From Gemmatimonadota bacterium (GTDB lineage Bacteria; Latescibacterota; UBA2968; UBA8231), in assembly GCA_018660835.1 (NCBI GenBank), contig JABJJN010000016.1:1-62932 (forward strand): 62,932 nt of DNA, written 5' to 3'. Below, in pieces: positions 16,473 to 24,510 of this stretch. Position 1 is the first letter of the stretch; each line of letters begins with the position of its first letter. The notes under the pieces are model-generated. The model worked only from the letters and a program-made list of their open reading frames with translations, did no database searches and had not been told where the DNA came from. The position numbers were made by a program, and so were the translations under genes.

Positions 16473-16619
16473 AGTCACCCCAACGGCGAACTCGCTTCGG
16501 TAATGGGTGCACGTGCATGGCGAGCCTCAGAGTCCAAGAGTCCAAATCGACTGGGCTAGCGTGGCTGTTGTGACACTGCCCATCGACATACGTTTGTCGG
16601 CCAGATCCTTAGCCAAAGC

Positions 16620-17429
16620 TTGGCCACACCGTCTGAGCCCCCTGCGGAGATCAGAATTTTGGAAGCCACCTCAGCCGAAAACCCCAACCGCTCCCTGACG
16701 CAGAAGCAGATCGACACCTTCCGTCGTGAAGGCTACGTCCCCATCGGTAAGTTGATAGAAGACAGCGACTTGGAGGAACTGCGCGCCGAATACGACCGTG
16801 CCTTCCACGAGGCGCGTTCCTCTTCGAAGTATCGCAATCTCTCCGCCGACGGCGGCGCGGCGCAACGACATGATGACGGCGCCGAAGAGGAGATGCTGCA
16901 GATCATGCAGATGTGTGAGCGCAGCATGGCCTATCGACGGCTTCTCTACCACCCAGCCATTCTGGATATCGCTGAGGATCTGATCGGTCCGAATATCCAG
17001 TTGTTTCATGATCAGGCCTTATTCAAACCGGCTCACCATGGCGGCCCCATTCATCCGCATCAGGACAATGCCTACTGGCGCTGTCTACCGGCCAATCTCG
17101 TGAGTTGCTGGCTCACACTCGACGATGTGGATGTCGCCAATGGCGCGATGCATCTGTTGCCTGGTTCCCATCTGCAGGCTGTGGGACACGAACGTGGCGA
17201 TGTCCTTCTCGATGCAGATGGCTTCGACAAAACCTCCGCCAATGCGGTGCCCCTGCCAGCAGGTGGCGCCCTGTTCCACCACTGTCAGACGTTACACTTC
17301 ACACCACCGAATCATACAGATCGACAACGGCGCGCCTTTGCCATGCATTTCATGACGCCCGGGACACGGTCTATCAATGGCGACTTGCCCGTTGGTTATT
17401 CCCGTCCTCTGCTGCGAGGCCGTATATAG
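16620..17429 (+). CDS. Phytanoyl-CoA dioxygenase (PhyH)-family oxygenase
   Basis: The 269-residue frame begins at TTG 16620. No in-frame ATG lies before the conserved segment SLTQKQIDTFRREGYV, and another TTG at 16659 is possible, so the start is uncertain. The Fe(II)/2-oxoglutarate site is complete: H147-Q-D149 in HPHQDNAYW, distal H226 in TLHFTPPN, and an arginine in DRQRRAFAMHF. WLTLDDVDVANGAM and LLPGSH are standard PhyH strands. The family hydroxylates small organic substrates. This member's substrate is not evident. It opens a plus-strand run with the PH-domain protein 10 bases after its stop. Confidence 0.88.
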   Translation: MATPSEPPAEIRILEATSAENPNRSLTQKQIDTFRREGYVPIGKLIEDSDLEELRAEYDRAFHEARSSSKYRNLSADGGAAQRHDDGAEEEMLQIMQMCERSMAYRRLLYHPAILDIAEDLIGPNIQLFHDQALFKPAHHGGPIHPHQDNAYWRCLPANLVSCWLTLDDVDVANGAMHLLPGSHLQAVGHERGDVLLDADGFDKTSANAVPLPAGGALFHHCQTLHFTPPNHTDRQRRAFAMHFMTPGTRSINGDLPVGYSRPLLRGRI

Positions 17430-17439
17430 ACGGCCTGCC

Positions 17440-17940
17440 ATGAGAAGCTACCGATCTCGCATCGACACGATGCCACTCACCGTCGTTCTCGTGGCCATTT
17501 TCATCGTGGACATCGCAGCACTCGGCGTCGTGTCTCCCGTCCTTGGTCAGCAACTCCCCTGGCTCCCCTTTACATGGTTCCTCATTGCTGCAAGTCTGCC
17601 TGTCGTGCTGGCGTTGACCATCGTCCCTGTCAGATATCGGTTGCTAAGCAACCAATTGGAGATTCGCAGCGGTCTGTCCTTGAGTTGGCGTATTCAACTC
17701 GCCGATATCCACCGCGTCGTGCCCGTTGTCAGTCTGCGCCCCGCCCCGGCGCTGTCTTCGCAAAGACTTCGAGTCGACTACCAACACGGCAAAGGGATTC
17801 GCTCACTGCAGATCTCGCCCCACGCAATGGACCTGTTTCTGCAGGATCTGGTGTCGCAGGATGCCGGCCTTGATCTGCAACACGGCGGCATCGTCCGCCA
17901 CGGCGGCCCCATACTGCTCTTCGACTCTCTCGCCTCCTGA
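17440..17940 (+). CDS. Two-TM membrane protein with bacterial PH domain (DUF1200-like)
   Basis: From ATG 17440 the 166-residue protein has two hydrophobic helices (LTVVLVAIFIVDIAALGVV and FLIAASLPVVLALTIV). A C-terminal soluble part follows, with RYRLLSNQLEIRSGLSLSWRIQLADI, then SSQRLRVDYQHGKGI and SPHAMDLFLQDL. That pattern fits the DUF1200/YokE-type PH domain. Such proteins are small membrane proteins of unknown function. The frame is open further upstream to 17377, but that would overlap the PhyH gene and add a non-membrane stretch, so the later ATG is preferred. Confidence 0.75.
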   Translation: MRSYRSRIDTMPLTVVLVAIFIVDIAALGVVSPVLGQQLPWLPFTWFLIAASLPVVLALTIVPVRYRLLSNQLEIRSGLSLSWRIQLADIHRVVPVVSLRPAPALSSQRLRVDYQHGKGIRSLQISPHAMDLFLQDLVSQDAGLDLQHGGIVRHGGPILLFDSLAS

Positions 17941-18035
17941 AGTGACCGACCTCTACCGCCGCTGATCACGGACATTGATCAGACGAGGGGATGTCTTACA
18001 CTTGCGACCCACGTCCCTTTCAGCGGAGCAATTCA

Positions 18036-18995
18036 ATGCGAGTTCTCGTCGTCGGTGGCACAGGCCACATTGGCAGTTATCTGGTACCACGCTTGATCCT
18101 GGCTGGGCACCAGGTCACCGTCGTTGCCCGCCATCCACATCCTCAATACACGCCGGAGCCTCTTGCCTGGCCGCAGGTGGAGTGGGTCACCGCCGACCGT
18201 AGAGCGGAAGAGGAAGCTGGTACGTGGCAGGCCCGCATGGAGGGACTGGAAGCAGATATTGTCGTCGACCTAATCGCCTTCACACCGCAGCAGAATCAGT
18301 CAATGATGGATGCCTTCAATGGCCGCATCGATCATTTCCTCCACTGTGGAACGATTTGGGCCTATGGCCCGACGGAACGGGCTCCCTATGAGGAGCATCA
18401 TCCACGACGCCCCACCACACAGTATGGCATCGACAAGGCACAGATCGAGGCGGATTTACTGACCGGCTGGCACGAAGAGGCCTTTCCCGCCACCATCATA
18501 CACCCCGGCCACATCAGCGGACGACGCTGGCTGCCGATCGATCCTCAAGGCAGTCGTGATGGCGTCGGTGTGTATGAACGACTCGCCACGAACAAACAGG
18601 TACACCTGCCCGATCTTGGCCTTGCCACTCTCCACCACGTGCACGGCGATGATGTGGCACAATTGTTTCATCGATCCATTGACCGGCGCGAACAGGCCCT
18701 GGGAGAATCCTTCAGTGCCGTCGCACCTTATGCCATGTCACTTCTGGGTTGCTGTCGCAGTGTAGCCGATCTATTCGGCACGGAGCCAAATCTGGCCTAC
18801 GTCTCTCTGCAGGAGCTGGCCGGTATTGTTGGCGAAGATTCCCATGCCATTATCGAATCCCATGTCGTCCATTCGCCCTGCTCCAGTATTGCCAAGGGAA
18901 AACGACTGCTGGATTACGAACCCAGATACACGACGGAGCAGATATTTGCAGAATGCATCGAACACCTACTTGAAACAGACCAATTGCGGATCTGA
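18036..18995 (+). CDS. NAD(P)-dependent epimerase/dehydratase (extended SDR)
   Basis: Start at ATG 18036 is supported by GGAG seven bases upstream and by the immediate Rossmann strand MRVLVVGGTGHIGSYL. The protein has 319 residues. The catalytic tyrosine region is less standard: the sequence offers HCGTIWAYGP and then TQYGIDKAQIEADLL, where YxxxK (Y-G-I-D-K) is intact. The family oxidises, epimerises or dehydrates nucleotide sugars or related substrates. The following enolase-superfamily and GH172 genes place it in sugar metabolism. The exact substrate is not readable. Confidence 0.85.
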   Translation: MRVLVVGGTGHIGSYLVPRLILAGHQVTVVARHPHPQYTPEPLAWPQVEWVTADRRAEEEAGTWQARMEGLEADIVVDLIAFTPQQNQSMMDAFNGRIDHFLHCGTIWAYGPTERAPYEEHHPRRPTTQYGIDKAQIEADLLTGWHEEAFPATIIHPGHISGRRWLPIDPQGSRDGVGVYERLATNKQVHLPDLGLATLHHVHGDDVAQLFHRSIDRREQALGESFSAVAPYAMSLLGCCRSVADLFGTEPNLAYVSLQELAGIVGEDSHAIIESHVVHSPCSSIAKGKRLLDYEPRYTTEQIFAECIEHLLETDQLRI

Positions 18996-19076
18996 GGCAC
19001 TTTTGTGCGGTCCGAGTTTTTCCCTAACCTACCTGACCTACTACCGAGCGATCCACCGTCAACGGCGAGAATCCAG

Positions 19077-20297
19077 ATGAAGATCACCGACGTCGAAGCG
19101 ATCCAGATCAATCCAAAATTGGCTGCACGAAATGCCAATCAAAAACCACGTTTCAGCGGCATCGACACACAGACTGTTTTCAAGATCACCTGTGACAATG
19201 GCATTGTCGGTTGGGGTGACTGCCGTGGCCATGTTGATCTTGCCCAATCTCAGATCGATGCAATGATCGACCGAAGTCCAGCAGAGTTTCTGACAGCCAG
19301 TATCAACCCTGGTCTGTCAGGCGCCACGTACGACGCCGTCGGCAAGCACCTGGAGGTGCCAGCCTACAAGCTGATCGGCCAGAAAGTTCGCGATCGCGTG
19401 CCTGTTGCCGCATGGACCCGCCCGGCATCACCGGAAGATCTCGCTGCCGAAGTACAGCGGGCAGTCGGCGAAGGCTACATGACCTTCAAGATGCATTCCT
19501 GCAACTACTATTGCATTCTCGAACAGAACCGTGCTGTCGAGGATGTCGCACCCGCAGGATTTCGTTTTCACTGGGACCTAAATCACAACCGGCCCCTCAA
19601 CTGGGTGCTGCGCACGGTGGAGAAACTGGATAAGTCTCCTGTAGTCGGTGTCCTGGAAGACCCACTCAACTGGCGCGACCTCGAAGGTTGGCGCCGGCTG
19701 CGCAATTCGGTACACATGCCGCTGCTGATGCATGTGCCGCAACTGGGCGGCGGCCCTGAGATTCTCAATGGCTGCGCCGACCTGTATATGATTGCCGAGC
19801 ACGGGATTCCCGAGGCGATCAAACGTGCGTGGACCTGCGCCGAAGCCAATGTGGGCTGTGTCATTCAATTGACAGGTGGCACGCTGTCGAAAGCGATGGC
19901 CATGCACCTGGGCGCTGTGGTACCGAATCTGTCGCACTCGACCAATCTGGATGATCAGTACGATGAAAGTGTCACAGGTGGTCGACTCGAAGTGGACGAG
20001 GGCAGCACGCCCGTTCCCGAGGGCCCCGGTCTGGGTGTGGACGTAGATGAGAAAGAACTCAAGCGCATCGCCAAGAACCCGAAAACGGAGATTCCGCGCA
20101 TCATCAGCGAACTCCATATGCCACAGGGCGGCCGCTTCGTGCAGCGCGGCTGGCCGAGTACGGATCGGCAGATTGGTTATCCGGAAGGCGGCATGCCCGG
20201 TATTCGTCTGGAGATATGGGAAGAGGATGACTCAACCGAATGGACGAAGCGGTGGGATGAACTCGAAGCGGGTGCACGGCTGGAAACGACACATTGA
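19077..20297 (+). CDS. Enolase-superfamily (mandelate racemase / muconate lactonizing enzyme-like) protein with variant active site
   Basis: ATG 19077 starts MKITDVEAIQINPKL, the usual beginning of the capping domain, giving 406 residues. An upstream GTG at 19005 is possible but adds a non-family leader. In the barrel, K138-M-H140 stands where most relatives have K-x-K. Metal ligands D167 (FHWDLN) and E194 (LEDP) are present, but the third acidic ligand is replaced by H219 in LLMHVPQLGG. These enzymes abstract a proton next to a carboxylate, often in sugar-acid dehydration or epimerisation. The changes suggest a separate subfamily. The gene follows an epimerase and precedes GH172. Confidence 0.85.
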   Translation: MKITDVEAIQINPKLAARNANQKPRFSGIDTQTVFKITCDNGIVGWGDCRGHVDLAQSQIDAMIDRSPAEFLTASINPGLSGATYDAVGKHLEVPAYKLIGQKVRDRVPVAAWTRPASPEDLAAEVQRAVGEGYMTFKMHSCNYYCILEQNRAVEDVAPAGFRFHWDLNHNRPLNWVLRTVEKLDKSPVVGVLEDPLNWRDLEGWRRLRNSVHMPLLMHVPQLGGGPEILNGCADLYMIAEHGIPEAIKRAWTCAEANVGCVIQLTGGTLSKAMAMHLGAVVPNLSHSTNLDDQYDESVTGGRLEVDEGSTPVPEGPGLGVDVDEKELKRIAKNPKTEIPRIISELHMPQGGRFVQRGWPSTDRQIGYPEGGMPGIRLEIWEEDDSTEWTKRWDELEAGARLETTH

Positions 20298-20343
20298 TGC
20301 AGGCTGACTACGCGCACCACACGTGCGCCACAAGGAGACACAC

Positions 20344-21486
20344 ATGAGAGGGATGCTCGACGACCTGGCCCGAATTCGCGGCGGCCGCAGCGGTCGTCAT
20401 TCGAGTTGGGAGACCAATGGTCGCAACAGCGATGCCTGGTTGATCGAACCGGGTGAAACCCGCGTCCTGGCAGACATTGATGGTCCGGGATTGATCAATC
20501 ACATCTGGATGACCCAGGGCAATCACTATCGCGAGACACTGCTGCGCATCACCTGGGACAATGCCCGTACACCGAGTGTCAATGTGCCCTTGGGTGACTT
20601 TTTTGGTCTCGGCCACAATATCGTGAACTCCTATGAGTCCTTGTTGTTCACCGCCTCGACACGCTCGAACAATCGTTTCAACACCGGCTGTGCACTGAAC
20701 TGTTATGCTCCCATGCCTTTTCGTGAACGGGCCCTCGTTGAACTCGTGAATGAGAGCAAGGAAACGCACCGTCAATACTTCTACTTCGATTGGGAGGCCT
20801 TTGACACAGAGCCCGACGAAGATCTCGGTTACTTCCATGCCGAGTTTAGACGCGAGAACCCCTTTGGCGGCTGGGGTCATGAGATCACCGTAAATACGCC
20901 CGAGGCGAACATCGCCAACAAGGAACGTCTCGCCTGGGACAACAACTATGTCATCCTCGATACGAAGGGTGCGGGCCACTACATCGGCTGCAATCTCTCG
21001 GTGACGAATTTCCAGGGCACCTGGTGGGGTGAGGGTGACGACATGATCTGGGTCGATGGCTACAAGTGGCCTCCTGACCTGCATGGAACCGGTTCGGAAG
21101 ACTATCTGAATCAAGCGTGGGGAATGCAGGACAATGCGTTCCTGCGCAACGGCTCGTCCATTCACGAAAGCAACACGAATGGCTATCAGACGAGTTATGT
21201 TCATCACATTGAAAATCCCGTGCGCTTCCAACGCGAACTCAAAGTGACGATTGAACACGGGCACGGGAACCACCTGTGCAATGAGATGAGTTCCACAGCC
21301 TACTGGTATGCGAAGAAGCCAACACGTGTGGCGAGGCCACCGGCGGTGGCTAAGCGTGCGCCCGTCTTGCGCGACAATCAGGGCAATTGGCTCATGGACA
21401 AACGCAATCAGACGACATCACAGCAGATCAAACCGAACAAGGAAATGAAAGCGAACAAGGCCACGTGGAAGAAGAAAACTCAGTAA
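20344..21486 (+). CDS. GH172 family (DUF2961) glycoside hydrolase
   Basis: AAGGAG six bases before ATG 20344 fixes the start, giving 380 residues. The protein shows the DUF2961 pattern: RSSWE-type N-terminus (HSSWETNG), IDGPGLINHIWMT, VPLGDFFGLGH and the signature HGTGSEDYLNQAWG. E252 in G-S-E-D-Y is a likely catalytic glutamate. Known GH172 members act on difructose dianhydride or on alpha-D-fructo- and arabinofuranosides. There is no signal peptide, so it probably works in the cytoplasm on imported oligosaccharides. The last ~45 residues are a basic K/Q/N-rich tail. The end overlaps the next gene by 22 bases. Confidence 0.88.
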   Translation: MRGMLDDLARIRGGRSGRHSSWETNGRNSDAWLIEPGETRVLADIDGPGLINHIWMTQGNHYRETLLRITWDNARTPSVNVPLGDFFGLGHNIVNSYESLLFTASTRSNNRFNTGCALNCYAPMPFRERALVELVNESKETHRQYFYFDWEAFDTEPDEDLGYFHAEFRRENPFGGWGHEITVNTPEANIANKERLAWDNNYVILDTKGAGHYIGCNLSVTNFQGTWWGEGDDMIWVDGYKWPPDLHGTGSEDYLNQAWGMQDNAFLRNGSSIHESNTNGYQTSYVHHIENPVRFQRELKVTIEHGHGNHLCNEMSSTAYWYAKKPTRVARPPAVAKRAPVLRDNQGNWLMDKRNQTTSQQIKPNKEMKANKATWKKKTQ

Positions 21487-22340
21487 CCGACGCCGCCCCC
21501 ACGGCCACATGGGAAGCGGCGGATCGACACTTTGAGCCAGCAGTCGTGGCGCCGCAGAGTGATCTGGGTAAGTGCTTGTTCTTTGCCTTCCACGATGATC
21601 GATTGCTTGTCTATCTGGAACCCAAGGGGCATTTGCTGCCGCAATTAGCAGATTTCGGCGACCTCAACCTGCCCTTTAGAGATCCCCACTATCTCGGCCA
21701 TCTCGACGACGTGCATTGCTTCGCCATCGACCTGCAGACCGATGCGCCCCCGAAGGGCATGGCTTTAATGGGACTGCGTGAACTCTACGCCGACTTCTCA
21801 GAGGGGATTTTCCAGCTTGCAGGGCGCGCCTTCCAGATCGTGAACTGGGACCGCACGCATCACTTCTGTGGTCGCTGTGGAACGAAGAGTAACTATCACC
21901 AGTCGGATCGCGCCCGACAGTGCCCCGATTGTGGGCTATTGTCTTTCCCTCGCGTTTCTCCCGCCGTCATCACCCTCATCCACAAGGGGGATGAATTCCT
22001 GCTCGCCCGCAATGCTCGCTTCCCAACGGGTCGCTACAGCATCATCGCCGGTTTCGTTGAAGCTGGGGAGACACTGGAGGAGGCGGTGGCCCGTGAGATC
22101 AAGGAGGAAGTGGGCGTCGATGTCGCACAGATCACCTATCAAAGCAGTCAGCCATGGCCCTTTCCGCATTCGTTGATGGTCGGCTTCACCGCTGCGTGGT
22201 CTGATGGTGAGATCTGCATCGACAACGACGAGATCGTCGAAGCGGGATGGTTCTCCGCCAAGCATCTACCCCCCTCTTTGCCCGACGGCATCAGTATCTC
22301 GCGCACACTGATCGACACCTTCCTTCAAGATCATTCATGA
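21465..22340 (+). CDS. nudC: NADH pyrophosphatase (NAD-cap hydrolase)
   Basis: The family is clear. It has a four-cysteine zinc ribbon (C135-x2-C138 and C153-x2-C156 counted from GTG 21465), the Nudix box GFVEAGETLEEAVAREIKEE, and the NADH-specific SQPWPFPHS motif (228-236). The enzyme cleaves NAD(H) to NMN and AMP and can remove NAD caps from RNA. The start is uncertain. GTG 21465 has AAGG four bases upstream and overlaps the end of the GH172 gene. Earlier starts would overlap it more. The stop overlaps the next gene (ATGA), so translation is likely coupled with endonuclease III. Confidence 0.92.
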   Translation: MEEENSVTDAAPTATWEAADRHFEPAVVAPQSDLGKCLFFAFHDDRLLVYLEPKGHLLPQLADFGDLNLPFRDPHYLGHLDDVHCFAIDLQTDAPPKGMALMGLRELYADFSEGIFQLAGRAFQIVNWDRTHHFCGRCGTKSNYHQSDRARQCPDCGLLSFPRVSPAVITLIHKGDEFLLARNARFPTGRYSIIAGFVEAGETLEEAVAREIKEEVGVDVAQITYQSSQPWPFPHSLMVGFTAAWSDGEICIDNDEIVEAGWFSAKHLPPSLPDGISISRTLIDTFLQDHS

Positions 22341-22981
22341 GCACAATGACCAAAGCTGAGAAGGTCAACTTCATCGCGACCACATTGGATCGCCTCTATC
22401 AGGTGCCACCGATCCCTCTGGATCACCGTTCGACGTACGAACTGTTGATTGCCGTATTGCTGTCGGCACAGACGACGGACGTCAAGGTGAACGAGGTAAC
22501 ACCCGCCCTGTTCAAGCGCGCCAATACGCCGCAGAAGATGGTCAAGCTCACCGTCGACGACATTCTCGAGTGCGTGCGCACCGTCGGCCTGGCACCAGGC
22601 AAGTCGAAGAACATTCACCGCCTGTCCGAGCTTCTCCTGCAGAACCACGATGGCGAAGTGCCGCAGACACTGGATGAGTTGGAGGCTCTACCGGGTGTGG
22701 GCCACAAGACAGCATCCGTCGTCGTCGCCCAGGCCTTCGGCCAACCTGCCTTCCCCGTGGACACGCACATTCATCGACTCGCCTATCGCTGGGGCCTTTC
22801 CAATGGCAAGAATGTGGAGCAGACAGAGAAGGATCTGAAACGCGTCTTTCCTGAGAGCACATGGAACAAACTACATCTGCAGATCATCTATTTCGGACGC
22901 GAGTACTGCCCGGCACGCAGTCATGATCTGGCAAGTTGCCCCCTCTGCAGTGTCGTGGGACGCAAGAGTCTGCTGAAGTAG
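22337..22981 (+). CDS. nth: Endonuclease III (DNA glycosylase/AP lyase) with an altered cysteine cluster
   Basis: The 214-residue protein has the helix-hairpin-helix LPGVGHKTASVVV with catalytic K124 and the aspartate D142 in PVDTHIHR, so base excision activity for oxidised pyrimidines is expected. The C-terminal iron-sulfur pattern differs from the classic C-x6-C-x2-C-x5-C. Only C191, C201 and C204 are present (CPARSHDLASCPLC), with no fourth cysteine before the end. The cluster may be missing or built differently. ATG 22337 overlaps the nudC stop. Confidence 0.92.
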   Translation: MSTMTKAEKVNFIATTLDRLYQVPPIPLDHRSTYELLIAVLLSAQTTDVKVNEVTPALFKRANTPQKMVKLTVDDILECVRTVGLAPGKSKNIHRLSELLLQNHDGEVPQTLDELEALPGVGHKTASVVVAQAFGQPAFPVDTHIHRLAYRWGLSNGKNVEQTEKDLKRVFPESTWNKLHLQIIYFGREYCPARSHDLASCPLCSVVGRKSLLK

Positions 22982-23031
22982 CAGCGCGACGACCACATCG
23001 ATCATCGATCACAAGGGATGTGTCATAACCG

Positions 23032-24495
23032 ATGAGTCACAACAAAGACGGCAGTGCGTTTTCTGATCAGTTGCACGCCGCCCGGCAACAAACCGGTTCA
23101 ACATTCAGTGGCTATCTTCTGCCTCAGAGCCCGACGGAGCAGGACCTGCTCGCCGCGGTCAACGACTACGAAATCATCTGCGCCGCTAACATCTGCGCCG
23201 TCCTTGAACGTTTCGAGCGGCATGCTGGCAGCTATCCTTTCGTCGACACGAAGCTCGACCTGCAGACGGGTCAAGACTTCGATCCAGCAGACATCGTACG
23301 CGGCCGGGACACGATCTATGGCTGGATTCAAGGTCGCGGCCTGGAGTCGCTTGCGGGACATGCGCAATGGGCCGACGGACATGCCAACGAAGACATTGCC
23401 TCCCTGAGCCCTCGGCTGCGCGGCATGGAAGCGATCGTCCTCGATTCGGTGCAGCGTCTCCGCGCTACAAACGCTGGCCATCTCTTCTTCTTTATGAAAC
23501 CCGATGGCGTTCCCTTCGTCCTTGCTGCGGATGGGGGTCACGCTGATCTGCCGCAGGATTCTTCTACACAGAGTGCTTCTACACCAAGTGGCTACAGCGA
23601 TCTCTTCGGTGCGAAAGGACTCTTCGCGGCCGCTCGCGACTTAGGAAACACCGCGGTGGAAGCCGAGGCACGCGCCTGGATGCAGGCTGTCGCCGATGAC
23701 ATCCTGCAGCGCCGCTTCGCCTCAGACCAGCAACCCCTGGACCCAACGAACCCGATCGAGGCGCTACCTGGTCGTCACGGCCATGGTCCCTATATGATCC
23801 AGCTCGGTGCCAGCGCCCTCGCCGCCGCCGCGGGAGATGCCGCAGCGATTGCCGAGGGCCTCACCTTGATCGAGCACGAATTGTCGATACACGCCAATGT
23901 GGATGGGCGACTTTCCGGCTTTGAAGAAGGTGATTTCTGGGAGTTCGTTGGCGATGACAATATGCCACTGCGACTTGAGGATGGATCGGTTCTGTGCGAT
24001 CCCGGACATGCGCTCGAATTTGTCGGGCTCGCCTACAAATTCCTGCGTGCCGCCAGAGGCGCAGACGTTGACGCATTGACGTCGGAACGTCTGAAGCTGG
24101 CCGCGGGTCCCCTACCGACCATTCTACAGCAGATCTTTCGTCTTGGCTTTCAGCCTGATCCCGGAGGAATCTGTAAGGCATACGACATGGTGGGCCGTCG
24201 CCCTTTGCATACGGACATGCCGTGGTGGTCGTTGCCAGAGACGATTCGATCCGCCGCTTTCTGCTGGCGTGAGAGCAATGAAGCGGATGTGCGCCGGGCG
24301 TGCCTTGGCATCTGGCGCGATTGCCACAATGCCTTCGTCGAGAATTACCTGCGGCCCGAAATCCACCTGATGGCCATCCAGACACTCACCATCGAGGGCA
24401 CCGTCTCTCCCGCAATTCCAGCGACGGCTGATGCCGACCCCGGTTATCACACGGGACTGAGTCTGCTCGACGTGATTGGCCTCTTTCGAGACTAG
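23032..24495 (+). CDS. AGE-like (alpha/alpha)6-barrel protein, possible sugar epimerase
   Basis: The 487 residues are largely helical. They contain DPGHALEFVGLAYKFL, HTDMPWWSLPETIRSA and the late DPGYHTGLSLLD, which resemble the N-acylglucosamine 2-epimerase / cellobiose epimerase fold with its W-W-x-x-(P/A)-E and D-P motifs. No signal peptide is visible. Such proteins interconvert C2 epimers of sugars. The catalytic histidine pair cannot be placed with certainty, so the activity is only suggested. The gene ends 15 bases before the convergent stop of the QueA-like fusion gene. Confidence 0.65.
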   Translation: MSHNKDGSAFSDQLHAARQQTGSTFSGYLLPQSPTEQDLLAAVNDYEIICAANICAVLERFERHAGSYPFVDTKLDLQTGQDFDPADIVRGRDTIYGWIQGRGLESLAGHAQWADGHANEDIASLSPRLRGMEAIVLDSVQRLRATNAGHLFFFMKPDGVPFVLAADGGHADLPQDSSTQSASTPSGYSDLFGAKGLFAAARDLGNTAVEAEARAWMQAVADDILQRRFASDQQPLDPTNPIEALPGRHGHGPYMIQLGASALAAAAGDAAAIAEGLTLIEHELSIHANVDGRLSGFEEGDFWEFVGDDNMPLRLEDGSVLCDPGHALEFVGLAYKFLRAARGADVDALTSERLKLAAGPLPTILQQIFRLGFQPDPGGICKAYDMVGRRPLHTDMPWWSLPETIRSAAFCWRESNEADVRRACLGIWRDCHNAFVENYLRPEIHLMAIQTLTIEGTVSPAIPATADADPGYHTGLSLLDVIGLFRD

Positions 24496-24510
24496 CGCAG
24501 TCAGTCGTTC

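Noticed and set aside
16473..16619. Regulatory element or small gene after the kinase trio
   Set aside because: The 147 bases show no terminator-like hairpin with T-run and no supported reading frame. The direct repeat agagtccaa is only nine bases long.
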